A DNA stretch of 64,000 bases from Chitinophagaceae bacterium. GTDB lineage: Bacteria; Bacteroidota; Bacteroidia; Chitinophagales; Chitinophagaceae. The notes under the pieces are model-generated. The model made no database searches, was not told the origin of the DNA, and saw nothing but the letters and a program-made list of their open reading frames with translations. Below, in pieces: positions 9,483 through 18,622 of this stretch. The stretch spans positions 1-64,000 of the forward strand of contig CANCSS010000008.1 of NCBI GenBank assembly GCA_947380905.1, given 5' to 3'. The position numbers and the translations under genes are program-made. The first letter of the stretch is position 1, and every line of letters begins with the position of its first letter.

Positions 9483-10130
9483 TTGGAACAGAAAATTATA
9501 GTACGCGTTGCCCATAGTGGGGACGCCTCTTTTGCAAATGCCATTACTGATGAAATGGCCTCTTCGGCTCAAGCACGTGGTACGGGTATTGCTAAACGTA
9601 GCCCTGAGTATGTTGCAAAAAAAATAAACGAAGGCAAGTCGGTCATTGCTTTAACCGAGGATGGCACTTGGGTTGGATTTTGTTATATTGAAGCATGGCA
9701 ACATGGACAGTTTGTCGCCAATAGTGGTTTAATAGTTGCCCCTGCTTTTAGAAAGACAGGGATTGCAAAAAAAATTAAGCAAACTATTTTTCAATTGTCC
9801 AGAGAAAAATATCCAACTGCTAAAATTTTTGGCTTGACAACAGGTTTGGCGGTGATGAAAATAAATAGTGAATTAGGATATGAACCTGTTACCTATAGTG
9901 AGCTTACCGACGATGAGGAGTTTTGGGCGGGTTGCAAAAGCTGTGTGAATTATGAAATTTTGATGAGCAAGGATCGTAAAAATTGTATGTGTACTGCCAT
10001 GTTGTATGAGCCTAAGGATCCGCTTGCAATGGAAGAAGTGGCGGCAGATTTTTCAAACAACTCTAAGTTGTATGAGCGTTTTATGAAAATAAAACAAAGT
10101 AAATTATTGAACTGGTTTAGAAAAAAATAA
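9483..10130 (+). CDS. GNAT-family N-acyltransferase, likely first enzyme of arginine biosynthesis (N-acyl-glutamate synthase-like)
   Basis: GNAT pattern (VGFCYIEAWQHGQFVANSGLIVAPAFRKTGIAKKIKQTIF); first gene of the arg cluster. Track ORF begins at 9399, but homology-like sequence begins near LEQKIIVRVAHSGD, suggesting a TTG start at 9483. Confidence 0.75.
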   Translation: MEQKIIVRVAHSGDASFANAITDEMASSAQARGTGIAKRSPEYVAKKINEGKSVIALTEDGTWVGFCYIEAWQHGQFVANSGLIVAPAFRKTGIAKKIKQTIFQLSREKYPTAKIFGLTTGLAVMKINSELGYEPVTYSELTDDEEFWAGCKSCVNYEILMSKDRKNCMCTAMLYEPKDPLAMEEVAADFSNNSKLYERFMKIKQSKLLNWFRKK

Positions 10131-10135
10131 AAGTT

Positions 10136-11335
10136 ATGGAAAAAGTTGTTTTAGGCTTTAGTGGAGGATTAGATACCACGTTTTGTGTAAAATACTTGAC
10201 GGAGGACAAAGGATTAGAAGTGCACAGTGTGATTGTGAATACGGGTGGTTTTACAGAAGAGGAATTGAAAAAAGTAGAAGCACATGCCTATGCCTTGGGT
10301 GTAAAAACACATACTACTGTAAATGCGGTTAACGGTTATTATGAAAGTATCATCAAGTATTTAATTTTTGGGAATGTTTTAAAAAACAATACCTATCCTT
10401 TAAGTGTGAGTGCGGAGCGATTGAGTCAAGCTTTGCATATTGCCGATCATGTAAAAAAGTTAGGCGCTAAATTAGTAGCGCACGGCAGTACAGGAGCTGG
10501 CAATGATCAAGTTCGTTTTGATATGATTTTTCAGATCATGATTCCGGGGGTTGAAATTTTAACTCCCATTCGTGATTTGCATTTGAGTAGAGAAGCGGAG
10601 ATTGATTACTTGAAAGGGAAGGGAGTACAAATGAATTTTGAAAAATCGGCTTACTCTATTAATAAAGGATTATGGGGCACTAGTGTGGGTGGCAAAGAAA
10701 CTTTGCAATCCAAAGGCATGTTGCCAGAATCTGCTTGGCCTACGCCCATGACCAAAGAAGGGCAATCAGAGGAAATGGTAATAGGTTTTGAAAAAGGAGA
10801 AATTAAAAGCGTCAATAAAAAAACATTCACTCATCCAACCGAAGCCATTCAATACATTCAAGCTATTGCAGGGGCTTATGGTATTGGTAGGGACATTCAT
10901 GTGGGAGATACCATCATTGGTATCAAAGGAAGAGTTGGTTTTGAAGCGGCTGCACCTATGGTGATATTAAAAGCGCACCATGCTTTAGAAAAACATGTAT
11001 TAACAAAATGGCAGTTGTCATGTAAAGATCAATTGGCACAATTTTATGGCAACTGGTTACACGAAGGACAAATATTAGATCCAGTAATGCGTGATATAGA
11101 AGCCTACTTAGTTAGTTCACAAGAACAAGTTACTGGCGAAGTGTTTATTCAATTGAATCCCTATCGTTTTCAAGTGGCAGGTATTGAATCGGCCAATGAT
11201 TTAATGAGTGCCAAATTTGGCAAGTATGGAGAAATGAATACAGGATGGACGGGTGCAGATGTTAGAGGGTTTACCAAAATATTTGGCAATCAAACCAGTA
11301 TTTTTCATCAGATCAAGGATGAGAATAAAAAATAA
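10136..11335 (+). CDS. argG: Argininosuccinate synthase
   Basis: KVVLGFSGGLDTTFCVKYL PP-loop; AHGSTGAGNDQVRFD; first in an ordered set of arg genes. Confidence 0.93.
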   Translation: MEKVVLGFSGGLDTTFCVKYLTEDKGLEVHSVIVNTGGFTEEELKKVEAHAYALGVKTHTTVNAVNGYYESIIKYLIFGNVLKNNTYPLSVSAERLSQALHIADHVKKLGAKLVAHGSTGAGNDQVRFDMIFQIMIPGVEILTPIRDLHLSREAEIDYLKGKGVQMNFEKSAYSINKGLWGTSVGGKETLQSKGMLPESAWPTPMTKEGQSEEMVIGFEKGEIKSVNKKTFTHPTEAIQYIQAIAGAYGIGRDIHVGDTIIGIKGRVGFEAAAPMVILKAHHALEKHVLTKWQLSCKDQLAQFYGNWLHEGQILDPVMRDIEAYLVSSQEQVTGEVFIQLNPYRFQVAGIESANDLMSAKFGKYGEMNTGWTGADVRGFTKIFGNQTSIFHQIKDENKK

Positions 11336-11346
11336 AAATCAGGAAC

Positions 11347-12327
11347 ATGCAAAAAGTAAAAATTGGAATTATCGGAGGGGCAGGTTATACAGGTGGCGAA
11401 TTGCTTCGTGTATTGCTACGTCATCCCAATGCTACTATTACTTTTGTGCATAGCACCAGTCATGCAGGGGAGCTATTGAGTAAAGTACATGCCGATTTAG
11501 TGGGGGATACGGATTTGAAATTTGTAAGCGAATTGGATCAAAATATTGATGTATTATTTTTATGTGTTGGTCACGGCGATGCCAAAAAGTTTTTAACCAC
11601 CCATGAAATAAAACCAAGCATTAAAATGATCGATCTTTCTCAAGATTTTAGATTAACTGAAACTTCCACCATTGGAGCAAGAGAATTTGTATATGGTTTG
11701 CCAGAATTAAATAAGTCATCTATTTCAGCTGCTCAAAATATTGCTAACCCTGGTTGCTTTGCTACCGCTATTCAATTGAGTTTATTGCCTTTGGCTGTTG
11801 AAGGATTATTGACAGATGTGTTTACTACTGGTATTACGGGATCCACTGGCGCGGGCCAGGCCCTGACTGCTACCAATCAATTTAGTTGGAGAGCCAATAA
11901 TATTCAAGCTTACAAAACATTGCAACATCAACATGTCCATGAAATAGAACAAAGTTTGAATCAGTTGCAAGGGAAAAATAAATCAGCTGTACATTTTGTT
12001 CCATGGAGAGGTGATTTTACCAGAGGCATTTTTGTAAGTTCTATTTTGTCAAGTTCCATGAAGCTAGAAGCAATAGTTGAGCGATACCAAAATTATTACG
12101 CAGGGGCGCCCTTTACGCATGTAAGTAAAACCAATATCGATTTGAAGCAGGTAGTCAATACCAATAAATGTTTGATTCATATAGAGCAGCAGGGCGATAA
12201 AATCGCTATTCATGCCGTGTTAGATAATTTATTAAAAGGGGCAGTAGGGCAAGCCGTTCAAAACATGAATTTAATTTTTGGATTAGAAGAAATCGCAGGA
12301 CTTCAATTAAAAGCAAATTATTTTTAA
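11347..12327 (+). CDS. argC: N-acyl-gamma-glutamyl-phosphate reductase
   Basis: KIGIIGGAGYTGGELLRVLLRHP; NPGCFATAIQLSLLPL active-site Cys motif. Confidence 0.95.
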   Translation: MQKVKIGIIGGAGYTGGELLRVLLRHPNATITFVHSTSHAGELLSKVHADLVGDTDLKFVSELDQNIDVLFLCVGHGDAKKFLTTHEIKPSIKMIDLSQDFRLTETSTIGAREFVYGLPELNKSSISAAQNIANPGCFATAIQLSLLPLAVEGLLTDVFTTGITGSTGAGQALTATNQFSWRANNIQAYKTLQHQHVHEIEQSLNQLQGKNKSAVHFVPWRGDFTRGIFVSSILSSSMKLEAIVERYQNYYAGAPFTHVSKTNIDLKQVVNTNKCLIHIEQQGDKIAIHAVLDNLLKGAVGQAVQNMNLIFGLEEIAGLQLKANYF

Positions 12328-12349
12328 ACTACTTATTTAATTTATAGCC

Positions 12350-13501
12350 ATGTCTTTATTCAATGTATATCCTTTAAATCCTATCGCAATTACCAAAGCG
12401 GCTGGCAGCCGTGTGTGGGATGACAAGGGTCAGGAATATTTAGACATGTATGGAGGCCATGCAGTGATTAGCATTGGCCATACCCATCCGCATTGGGTAA
12501 AAAGAATCGAAGATCAGTTGCATGCCATGGCTTTTTATTCTAATTCCGTGATTATGCCCATCCAAGATCAATTGGCAACTGCTATCAATGCAGTAAGTGA
12601 CAAAAAAGATTTTCAATTGTTTCTTTGTAATAGTGGGGCGGAGGCGAATGAGAATGCATTAAAATTAGCATCTTTTCATACAGGAAGAAAAAAAATCATC
12701 GCTTTTAAAAAATCATTTCATGGACGTACTTCATTGGCAGTCGCAGCTACGGACAATCCAAGTATTGTAGCTCCAGTAAATGAAACCGACAATATTATCT
12801 TTTTACCTTTCAATGATATAGCCGCACTGCAAAATTGTTTTGCTATCCAAGGCCATGACATTGCTGCAGTCATTATTGAAGGCATTCAGGGGGTAGCAGG
12901 TATTTATGAAGCAAGTAGCTCTTTTTTACAAGCCATTAGAAAATGTTGCGACGAAGCAGGTGCTGTTTATATTGCTGATAGTGTTCAATGTGGCTATGGA
13001 CGTACTGGACAATTTTTTTCTCATGATATAGCAGGAGTCAATGCAGATATTTATTCCATGGCCAAGGGCATGGGCAATGGTTTTCCCATCGGCGCCATTT
13101 TAATTGCACCACATATTCAAGCTAAGTTCGGTTTATTGGGTACCACTTTTGGAGGCAATCCTTTGGCTTGTGCTGCAGCCTTGGCAGTGATTGAAGTCAT
13201 TCAAAAAGAAAATTTAATGGTTGCAGCTGCTGAGAAAGGCGCTTATTTAATTCATGCATTAAAAAATACAATTGGCGTTAAAACAGTTAGAGGACGTGGC
13301 TTAATGATTGGATTTGAAATGGAAGCAGGGCTAGCGGATTTGCGTAAAGTATTATTGAATGATTGTAAAGTATTTACAGGGGAAGCCAAACCCAATGTGA
13401 TAAGATTATTACCTTCCTTGGCCATTACGATGGAGGACATTCATTTATTTTTAAATAGGTTGAATGCGGCTATTCAACAATTGAAACAAACCCATTCTTA
13501 A
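12350..13501 (+). CDS. argD: Acylornithine aminotransferase (class III PLP)
   Basis: YLDMYGGHAVISIGHTHP; NSGAEANENALKLA; FHGRTSLAVAATD; YSMAKGMGNGFPIGAIL; position in arg operon. Confidence 0.92.
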   Translation: MSLFNVYPLNPIAITKAAGSRVWDDKGQEYLDMYGGHAVISIGHTHPHWVKRIEDQLHAMAFYSNSVIMPIQDQLATAINAVSDKKDFQLFLCNSGAEANENALKLASFHTGRKKIIAFKKSFHGRTSLAVAATDNPSIVAPVNETDNIIFLPFNDIAALQNCFAIQGHDIAAVIIEGIQGVAGIYEASSSFLQAIRKCCDEAGAVYIADSVQCGYGRTGQFFSHDIAGVNADIYSMAKGMGNGFPIGAILIAPHIQAKFGLLGTTFGGNPLACAAALAVIEVIQKENLMVAAAEKGAYLIHALKNTIGVKTVRGRGLMIGFEMEAGLADLRKVLLNDCKVFTGEAKPNVIRLLPSLAITMEDIHLFLNRLNAAIQQLKQTHS

Positions 13502-13505
13502 AATT

Positions 13506-14474
13506 ATGAAACAGTTTATTTCAGTTAAAGACGTTGCTGATATCAATACATTGATAAAAAAAGCATTGGCCTATAAAGCACAACCTTTATTAGATAAATC
13601 ATTGGGTACGAATAAGCGCATCGGGTTGTTGTTTTTAAATCCAAGTTTAAGAACCAGATTAAGCACGCAAGTGGCTGCACAAAATTTGGGCATGGAGCCC
13701 ATTGTTTTTAATGTAGACAAAGAAGGATGGGCATTGGAATTTGCAGAAGGCGCTGTTATGAATGGCAATACAGTAGAGCATATTAAAGATGCTGCTCCTG
13801 TTTTGGGCAACTATTTTGATATTTTATGTATTAGAACATTTCCTGCTTTAATCATTAAAGAGGAAGACTACAGTGAAAAAATCATCAACCAATTTATCAA
13901 GTATGCGGGTGTTCCAATAGTAAGTTTAGAATCGGCTACGCTTCATCCTTTACAATCTTTAACAGATATTATTACCATTCAAGAGTCCATGGCTGCTAAT
14001 GCTACTTTTAAAAATAAAAAACCAAAAATTGTTTTAACCTGGGCCCCGCATATCAAACCTATTCCGCAATGTGTAGCCAATAGTTTTAGCCAGTGGATCA
14101 ATGCCTGGGGAGCCGCAGACTTTGTAATTACACATCCTGAAGGGTATGCGCTTGCTACTGAATTTACAAAAGGGGCAACCATTACCCAGGATCAAGATGC
14201 TGCTTTAAAAGACGCCGATTTTGTGTATGTAAAAAACTGGAGTAGTTATGAGCAATATGGAAAAATTTTGTGTAGCGATGCTCAATGGATGATGAATAAT
14301 AAAAAATTAGCGCTTACCAACAACGCCAAACTGATGCATTGTTTGCCAGTAAGAAGAAATGTGGAATTGAGTGATGAAATATTAGATGGTGCTAATAGCT
14401 TAGTAACTAAGGAAGCTTCTAATAGAGTATGGGCAGCACAAGCAGTATTGGCTGAAATTTTGAAAAACAAATAA
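13506..14474 (+). CDS. argF': N-acylornithine carbamoyltransferase (ArgF' family, probably N-succinylornithine transcarbamylase)
   Basis: NPSLRTRLSTQVAAQNLGM, HPLQSLTDIITIQE, MHCLPVRRNVELSDEIL; resembles Bacteroides SOTCase/Xanthomonas AOTCase rather than ordinary OTCase (STRTR). Confidence 0.9.
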   Translation: MKQFISVKDVADINTLIKKALAYKAQPLLDKSLGTNKRIGLLFLNPSLRTRLSTQVAAQNLGMEPIVFNVDKEGWALEFAEGAVMNGNTVEHIKDAAPVLGNYFDILCIRTFPALIIKEEDYSEKIINQFIKYAGVPIVSLESATLHPLQSLTDIITIQESMAANATFKNKKPKIVLTWAPHIKPIPQCVANSFSQWINAWGAADFVITHPEGYALATEFTKGATITQDQDAALKDADFVYVKNWSSYEQYGKILCSDAQWMMNNKKLALTNNAKLMHCLPVRRNVELSDEILDGANSLVTKEASNRVWAAQAVLAEILKNK

Positions 14475-14516
14475 TATAAAACGAGTTCAATCATAAAAGC
14501 ATTTAGAAATTAACTT

Positions 14517-15299
14517 ATGGAACCATTGTATGTCATTAAAATAGGGGGCAATATTGTTGACAATCCAGCATTGTTAACTGCCTGCTTGCAATCTTTTGCG
14601 AAAGTAAAGGGCCAAGCTATTTTAGTACATGGCGGCGGCAAGTTGGCTAGCAGTATAGCCAATTCAATGGGTGTTCAACAAACCATGGTAGATGGAAGAA
14701 GAATCACTGATGAGGCTACGTTGAAAATTGTAACGATGGTTTACGCTGGCTACATTAATAAAAATATTGTTGCGCAATTACAAGCAGCAGGCGTTGACGC
14801 CATAGGCTTGTCTGGCGTTGATGGAAATTTAATTTTAGCACATAAAAGAATCAATGCTGCAATTGATTTTGGCATGGTGGGTGATATAGACGCAGTCAAT
14901 ACTAATTTACTATTGCAATTGCTTTCAAAAAACAGCAGACTTGTTATAGCGCCCATTACCCACGATGGCAAAGGGCAGTTATTGAATACCAATGCAGATA
15001 CCATAGCACAAAGCATTGCAACTGCTTTGGCTACCACCTATCTAGTGCATTTGATTTATGGATTTGAAAAAGAAGGAGTACTAAAGGATGTGAACGATTC
15101 CAATTCTTTAGTTGCGCAGCTGGATACATTACTTTACAAAAAGTGGAAAGAAGAAAAAATCATCTTTGAAGGGATGATTCCTAAAATAGACAACGCTTTT
15201 TCTGCACTTGAACATGGGGTACAATCTGTTATCATAGGGAAGGCCGAGAAAATGGGTGAATTAATTAAGGGCACTGCTGGTACAACAATTAAATTATAA
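14517..15299 (+). CDS. argB: N-acylglutamate kinase
   Basis: YVIKIGGNIVDNP; AILVHGGGKLASSIANSMG; DGRRITDEATLKIVTMVYAG. Confidence 0.95.
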   Translation: MEPLYVIKIGGNIVDNPALLTACLQSFAKVKGQAILVHGGGKLASSIANSMGVQQTMVDGRRITDEATLKIVTMVYAGYINKNIVAQLQAAGVDAIGLSGVDGNLILAHKRINAAIDFGMVGDIDAVNTNLLLQLLSKNSRLVIAPITHDGKGQLLNTNADTIAQSIATALATTYLVHLIYGFEKEGVLKDVNDSNSLVAQLDTLLYKKWKEEKIIFEGMIPKIDNAFSALEHGVQSVIIGKAEKMGELIKGTAGTTIKL

Positions 15300-16402
15300 T
15301 GTCACAAAACCAACCTTTAGAAAATTTTAAAAATATACAGCTCCTTCAAAAGGATGCCATTGATTTATTAAAAATTTTAATCTCTATTCCATCGTTTAGT
15401 AAGGAAGAAGACAAGACAGCAGCGCAAATAATTAATTTTTTAACAGCACGTACTATTAAAGTAGTACAAACAAAAAACAATGTATGGGCGACCAACTTGC
15501 ATTTTGATCCGTCGAAGCCTTCGATCTTACTTAATTCACATCATGATACTGTAAAGCCCAACAAGGGGTATGCTCGCGATCCATTTAGTCCAATTGAACA
15601 AGAGGGTAAATTATATGGTTTAGGAAGCAATGATGCTGGAGGATGTTTGGTTAGTCTAATTGCTACTTTTTTATATTTTTATACAGCAACCAATTTGCCT
15701 TATAATATTGTTTTGGTGGCATCTGCAGAAGAAGAAATTTCTGGATCAGAGGGCATTGAACTGGTTTTAAAACAATTGCCTGCTTTTGATTTTGGATTGG
15801 TTGGAGAGCCCACTAAAATGGAAATGGCCATTGCAGAAAGGGGCTTGCTGGTTCTAGATGTAATCGCTACTGGTACATCAGGACACGCAGCAAGAGAAGA
15901 AGGAGAGAATGCATTATACAAAATACTACCCGACCTAGCATGGTTTCAAAATTATCAATTTGATAAAGTATCCCCTTTACTAGGCAAGGTTAAAATGAGT
16001 GTTACGGTAATTGAAACGGATAACAAACATCACAATGTGGTCCCCGCTCATTGTAAATTAGTGGTGGACGTTCGTGTAAATGAATTATACAGCCTAGAAG
16101 AAATTGTAGCCATCGTACAAGAACATGTAAAATCAAGCGTTACCCCAAGAAGTGTAAGATTGCGAGCTACTAGTATTTCGGTGGATCATCCATTGGTCAA
16201 ATCTGGTATCGCAGTTGGCAAAAACTACTTTGGCTCAGCGACTTCTTCTGATAAAGCATTAATGCCTTTCCCTTCTTTAAAAATGGGGCCTGGTGATTCT
16301 GCAAGAAGTCATACTGCGGACGAGTTTATTTTTATTAATGAAATAGAAGAAGGAATTGTAACTTATATTCAATTACTTGAAAAAATGTTTAATCATGAGT
16401 AA
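15299..16402 (+). CDS. argE: M20-family deacylase, ArgE-like (N-acylornithine/acylcitrulline deacylase)
   Basis: ILLNSHHDTVKPN, GLGSNDAGGCLVSL, VASAEEEISGSEGIE, MGPGDSARSHTADEFI; within arg operon. ATG overlaps argB stop (TAATG). Confidence 0.88.
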   Translation: MSQNQPLENFKNIQLLQKDAIDLLKILISIPSFSKEEDKTAAQIINFLTARTIKVVQTKNNVWATNLHFDPSKPSILLNSHHDTVKPNKGYARDPFSPIEQEGKLYGLGSNDAGGCLVSLIATFLYFYTATNLPYNIVLVASAEEEISGSEGIELVLKQLPAFDFGLVGEPTKMEMAIAERGLLVLDVIATGTSGHAAREEGENALYKILPDLAWFQNYQFDKVSPLLGKVKMSVTVIETDNKHHNVVPAHCKLVVDVRVNELYSLEEIVAIVQEHVKSSVTPRSVRLRATSISVDHPLVKSGIAVGKNYFGSATSSDKALMPFPSLKMGPGDSARSHTADEFIFINEIEEGIVTYIQLLEKMFNHE

Positions 16403-17732
16403 GCTTTGGCAAAAAAATAGCAAGGTTTCAGAAGCGGTTGAAAAATTTACCATTGGCAACGATCAAGCCATGGACGCTTATTTGGCAGCCTACGATGTAT
16501 TGGGCTCCATCGCGCATACTACAATGTTGTCTGAAGTGGGTTTACTTACTGCTGTAGAACACACACAACTTAAAAAGGCATTAATAGATATTTATCAAAA
16601 AATACAAGCAGGCGAATTTAAATTGAATCCAGGGGTGGAAGACATTCATTCTCAAGTAGAGATGATGTTAACCGAAAGCTTGGGAGATGTGGGTAAAAAA
16701 ATTCATAGTGCTAGAAGCAGGAACGATCAGGTTTTAGTAGACATCAAATTATTTTTACGTGCCGAACTTATAAGTATTAGTGGAGCTGTGCAAAATTTCT
16801 TTACTTTATTGCAAGAAAAAAGTGAAGCACATAAAAATGATTTGCTTCCTGGCTATACGCATTTGCAATTGGCCATGCCTTCTTCTTTTGGATTATGGTT
16901 TGGCGCTTATGCAGAAAGTTTGGTAGACGATATGACAATGTTACAAGCAGCTTATACGATTGTCAATAAAAATCCTTTGGGATCCGCTGCTGGGTATGGG
17001 TCTTCCTTTCCCATTAATAGAAGAAGAACTACCGAATTGTTGGGTTTTGAAACCTTAAATTACAATGTGGTGTATGCGCAAATGGGACGTGGTAAAGCAG
17101 AAAGAGTAACAGCCATGGCCTTGGCCAATATCGCAGATACTTTGTCTAAATTAAGTATGGATGCTTGCTTGTTCATGAATCAAAATTTTGGGTTCATTCA
17201 TTTTCCTGATGAATTAACGACGGGGTCAAGTATTATGCCGCATAAAAAAAATCCAGATGTATTTGAATTAATCAGGTCTTATTGCAATCGGATAAAAGCT
17301 TTGCCCAATGAAATCATGATGATGACAACCAATTTGCCTTCTGGTTATCATCGTGATTTGCAATTGTTAAAAGAGCATTTATTTCCAGCTTTTACTCAAC
17401 TGAGAAATTGTATGGAGATGGCTTCCTTAATGATTCAAAACATGGAAGTGAAAAAAGATTTGTTAGAAGATCCTCGATACCAATATTTATTTAGTGTGGA
17501 AGAAGTGAATAAATTAGTTTTAGGAGGTATGCCATTTAGAGATGCCTATAAGAAAGTTGGTTTAGACATAGAAGCAGGTAATTTTACTTATTCTACTCAA
17601 ATGAAGCATACCCATGAAGGTAGTTTAGGCAATCTTTGTACCACCCAAATAGCAGCAACCATGCAAAAAGTGTTGGCTTCCATGGAAATTGTTAAAGTCG
17701 AGCAACAAATTAAACAATTATTGAAACTTTAG
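16395..17732 (+). CDS. argH: Argininosuccinate lyase
   Basis: GVEDIHSQVEMMLTESLGDVGKKIHSARSRNDQVLVDIKLF; GSSIMPHKKNPDVFELIR. Likely start ATG 16395, overlapping argE. Confidence 0.95.
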   Translation: MSKLWQKNSKVSEAVEKFTIGNDQAMDAYLAAYDVLGSIAHTTMLSEVGLLTAVEHTQLKKALIDIYQKIQAGEFKLNPGVEDIHSQVEMMLTESLGDVGKKIHSARSRNDQVLVDIKLFLRAELISISGAVQNFFTLLQEKSEAHKNDLLPGYTHLQLAMPSSFGLWFGAYAESLVDDMTMLQAAYTIVNKNPLGSAAGYGSSFPINRRRTTELLGFETLNYNVVYAQMGRGKAERVTAMALANIADTLSKLSMDACLFMNQNFGFIHFPDELTTGSSIMPHKKNPDVFELIRSYCNRIKALPNEIMMMTTNLPSGYHRDLQLLKEHLFPAFTQLRNCMEMASLMIQNMEVKKDLLEDPRYQYLFSVEEVNKLVLGGMPFRDAYKKVGLDIEAGNFTYSTQMKHTHEGSLGNLCTTQIAATMQKVLASMEIVKVEQQIKQLLKL

Positions 17733-17755
17733 GCCAATAATTGAAAACCTAACTG

Positions 17756-17763
17756 TACTTTTG
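17756..17763 (+). promoter_or_regulatory. Putative -7 promoter element (TACTTTTG) for the FKBP gene
   Basis: Exact TAnnTTTG match 26 nt before ATG 17790. Confidence 0.45.
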
Positions 17764-17789
17764 AACCTCTAAAGAAGAAAATATTTACT

Positions 17790-18521
17790 ATGAAAAAAAC
17801 ATTTATTATTTTAAATCTAGTTTTAGCAAGTTGTACTGCAATCGCTCAAACTAAAACGGCTCCAGCTAAACCAGTGAAAGTGGGCAATGCAAAATTAACT
17901 ATGAGCGTTACTCCTCCAATAGTTATTAAAAATGTAAAAGACAGCGCTTCTTATGCTTTAGGATACAGAATTGCTCAAAGCATGAAAGGTCAAGGATTGC
18001 AAGACATTAATATGGCGGTCTTTGAAAAGGGCTTAACAGCTGGATTTCTTTCCAAAGGAGTTATACCAGATAGTTTATTAGACATTTGTATTAAAACCTA
18101 CCAAGATAAAATGAGTCAAGAAAAAATCACAGCAAATCGTGCAGCAGGTGCTGCCTTTTTAGCAGAAAATGCAAAAAAACCAGGCGTGGTTAAAATGTCT
18201 AATGGCATGCAATACCAAGTTATTGTAGCAGGCCATGACACCACCAAACCTACTTTAAAGAGTAAAGTAAAAGTACATTACCATGGTACTTTAATTGATG
18301 GAACTGTTTTTGATAGTTCTGTTCAAAGAGGGGAACCAATTAGCTTTCCTTTGAATGGTGTAATTAAAGGCTGGCAAGAAGGGCTGCAATTAATGACATT
18401 GGGCAGTAAATGGAAGTTATTTATTCCTTCTGAATTGGCTTATGGCGAACGTTCGGCTGGTCCAGTTATTGGACCAGGATCTACTTTGATATTTGAAGTA
18501 GAATTATTGGGTATAGAATAA
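17790..18521 (+). CDS. FKBP-type peptidyl-prolyl cis-trans isomerase (Mip/FkpA-like, secreted)
   Basis: Signal peptide; [45 protein letters not shown]...[29 protein letters not shown]. Confidence 0.93.
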   Translation: MKKTFIILNLVLASCTAIAQTKTAPAKPVKVGNAKLTMSVTPPIVIKNVKDSASYALGYRIAQSMKGQGLQDINMAVFEKGLTAGFLSKGVIPDSLLDICIKTYQDKMSQEKITANRAAGAAFLAENAKKPGVVKMSNGMQYQVIVAGHDTTKPTLKSKVKVHYHGTLIDGTVFDSSVQRGEPISFPLNGVIKGWQEGLQLMTLGSKWKLFIPSELAYGERSAGPVIGPGSTLIFEVELLGIE

Positions 18522-18541
18522 GCAAAGATACAATTAGCTAG

Positions 18542-18580
18542 ACACCCCCTTTTTGAATTTAAAAGAAGGGGGTGTTTTTA
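18542..18580 (+). terminator. Rho-independent terminator after the FKBP gene
   Basis: ACACCCCCTT ... AAGGGGGTGT perfect inverted repeat followed by TTTTTA. Confidence 0.85.
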
Positions 18581-18594
18581 TTGGTATTAAGTGG

Positions 18595-18602
18595 TAAATT
18601 TG
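18595..18602 (+). promoter_or_regulatory. Putative -7 promoter element (TAAATTTG)
   Basis: Exact TAnnTTTG match 20 nt before ATG 18623, directly after the FKBP terminator. Confidence 0.5.
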
Positions 18603-18622
18603 TACCTCTTTAAAACCGTAGT

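Noticed and set aside
9302-9544. 80-aa minus-strand ORF antisense to the arginine leader
   Set aside because: Low-complexity translation without recognisable domain, explained by the inverted repeats and GNAT coding on the other strand.
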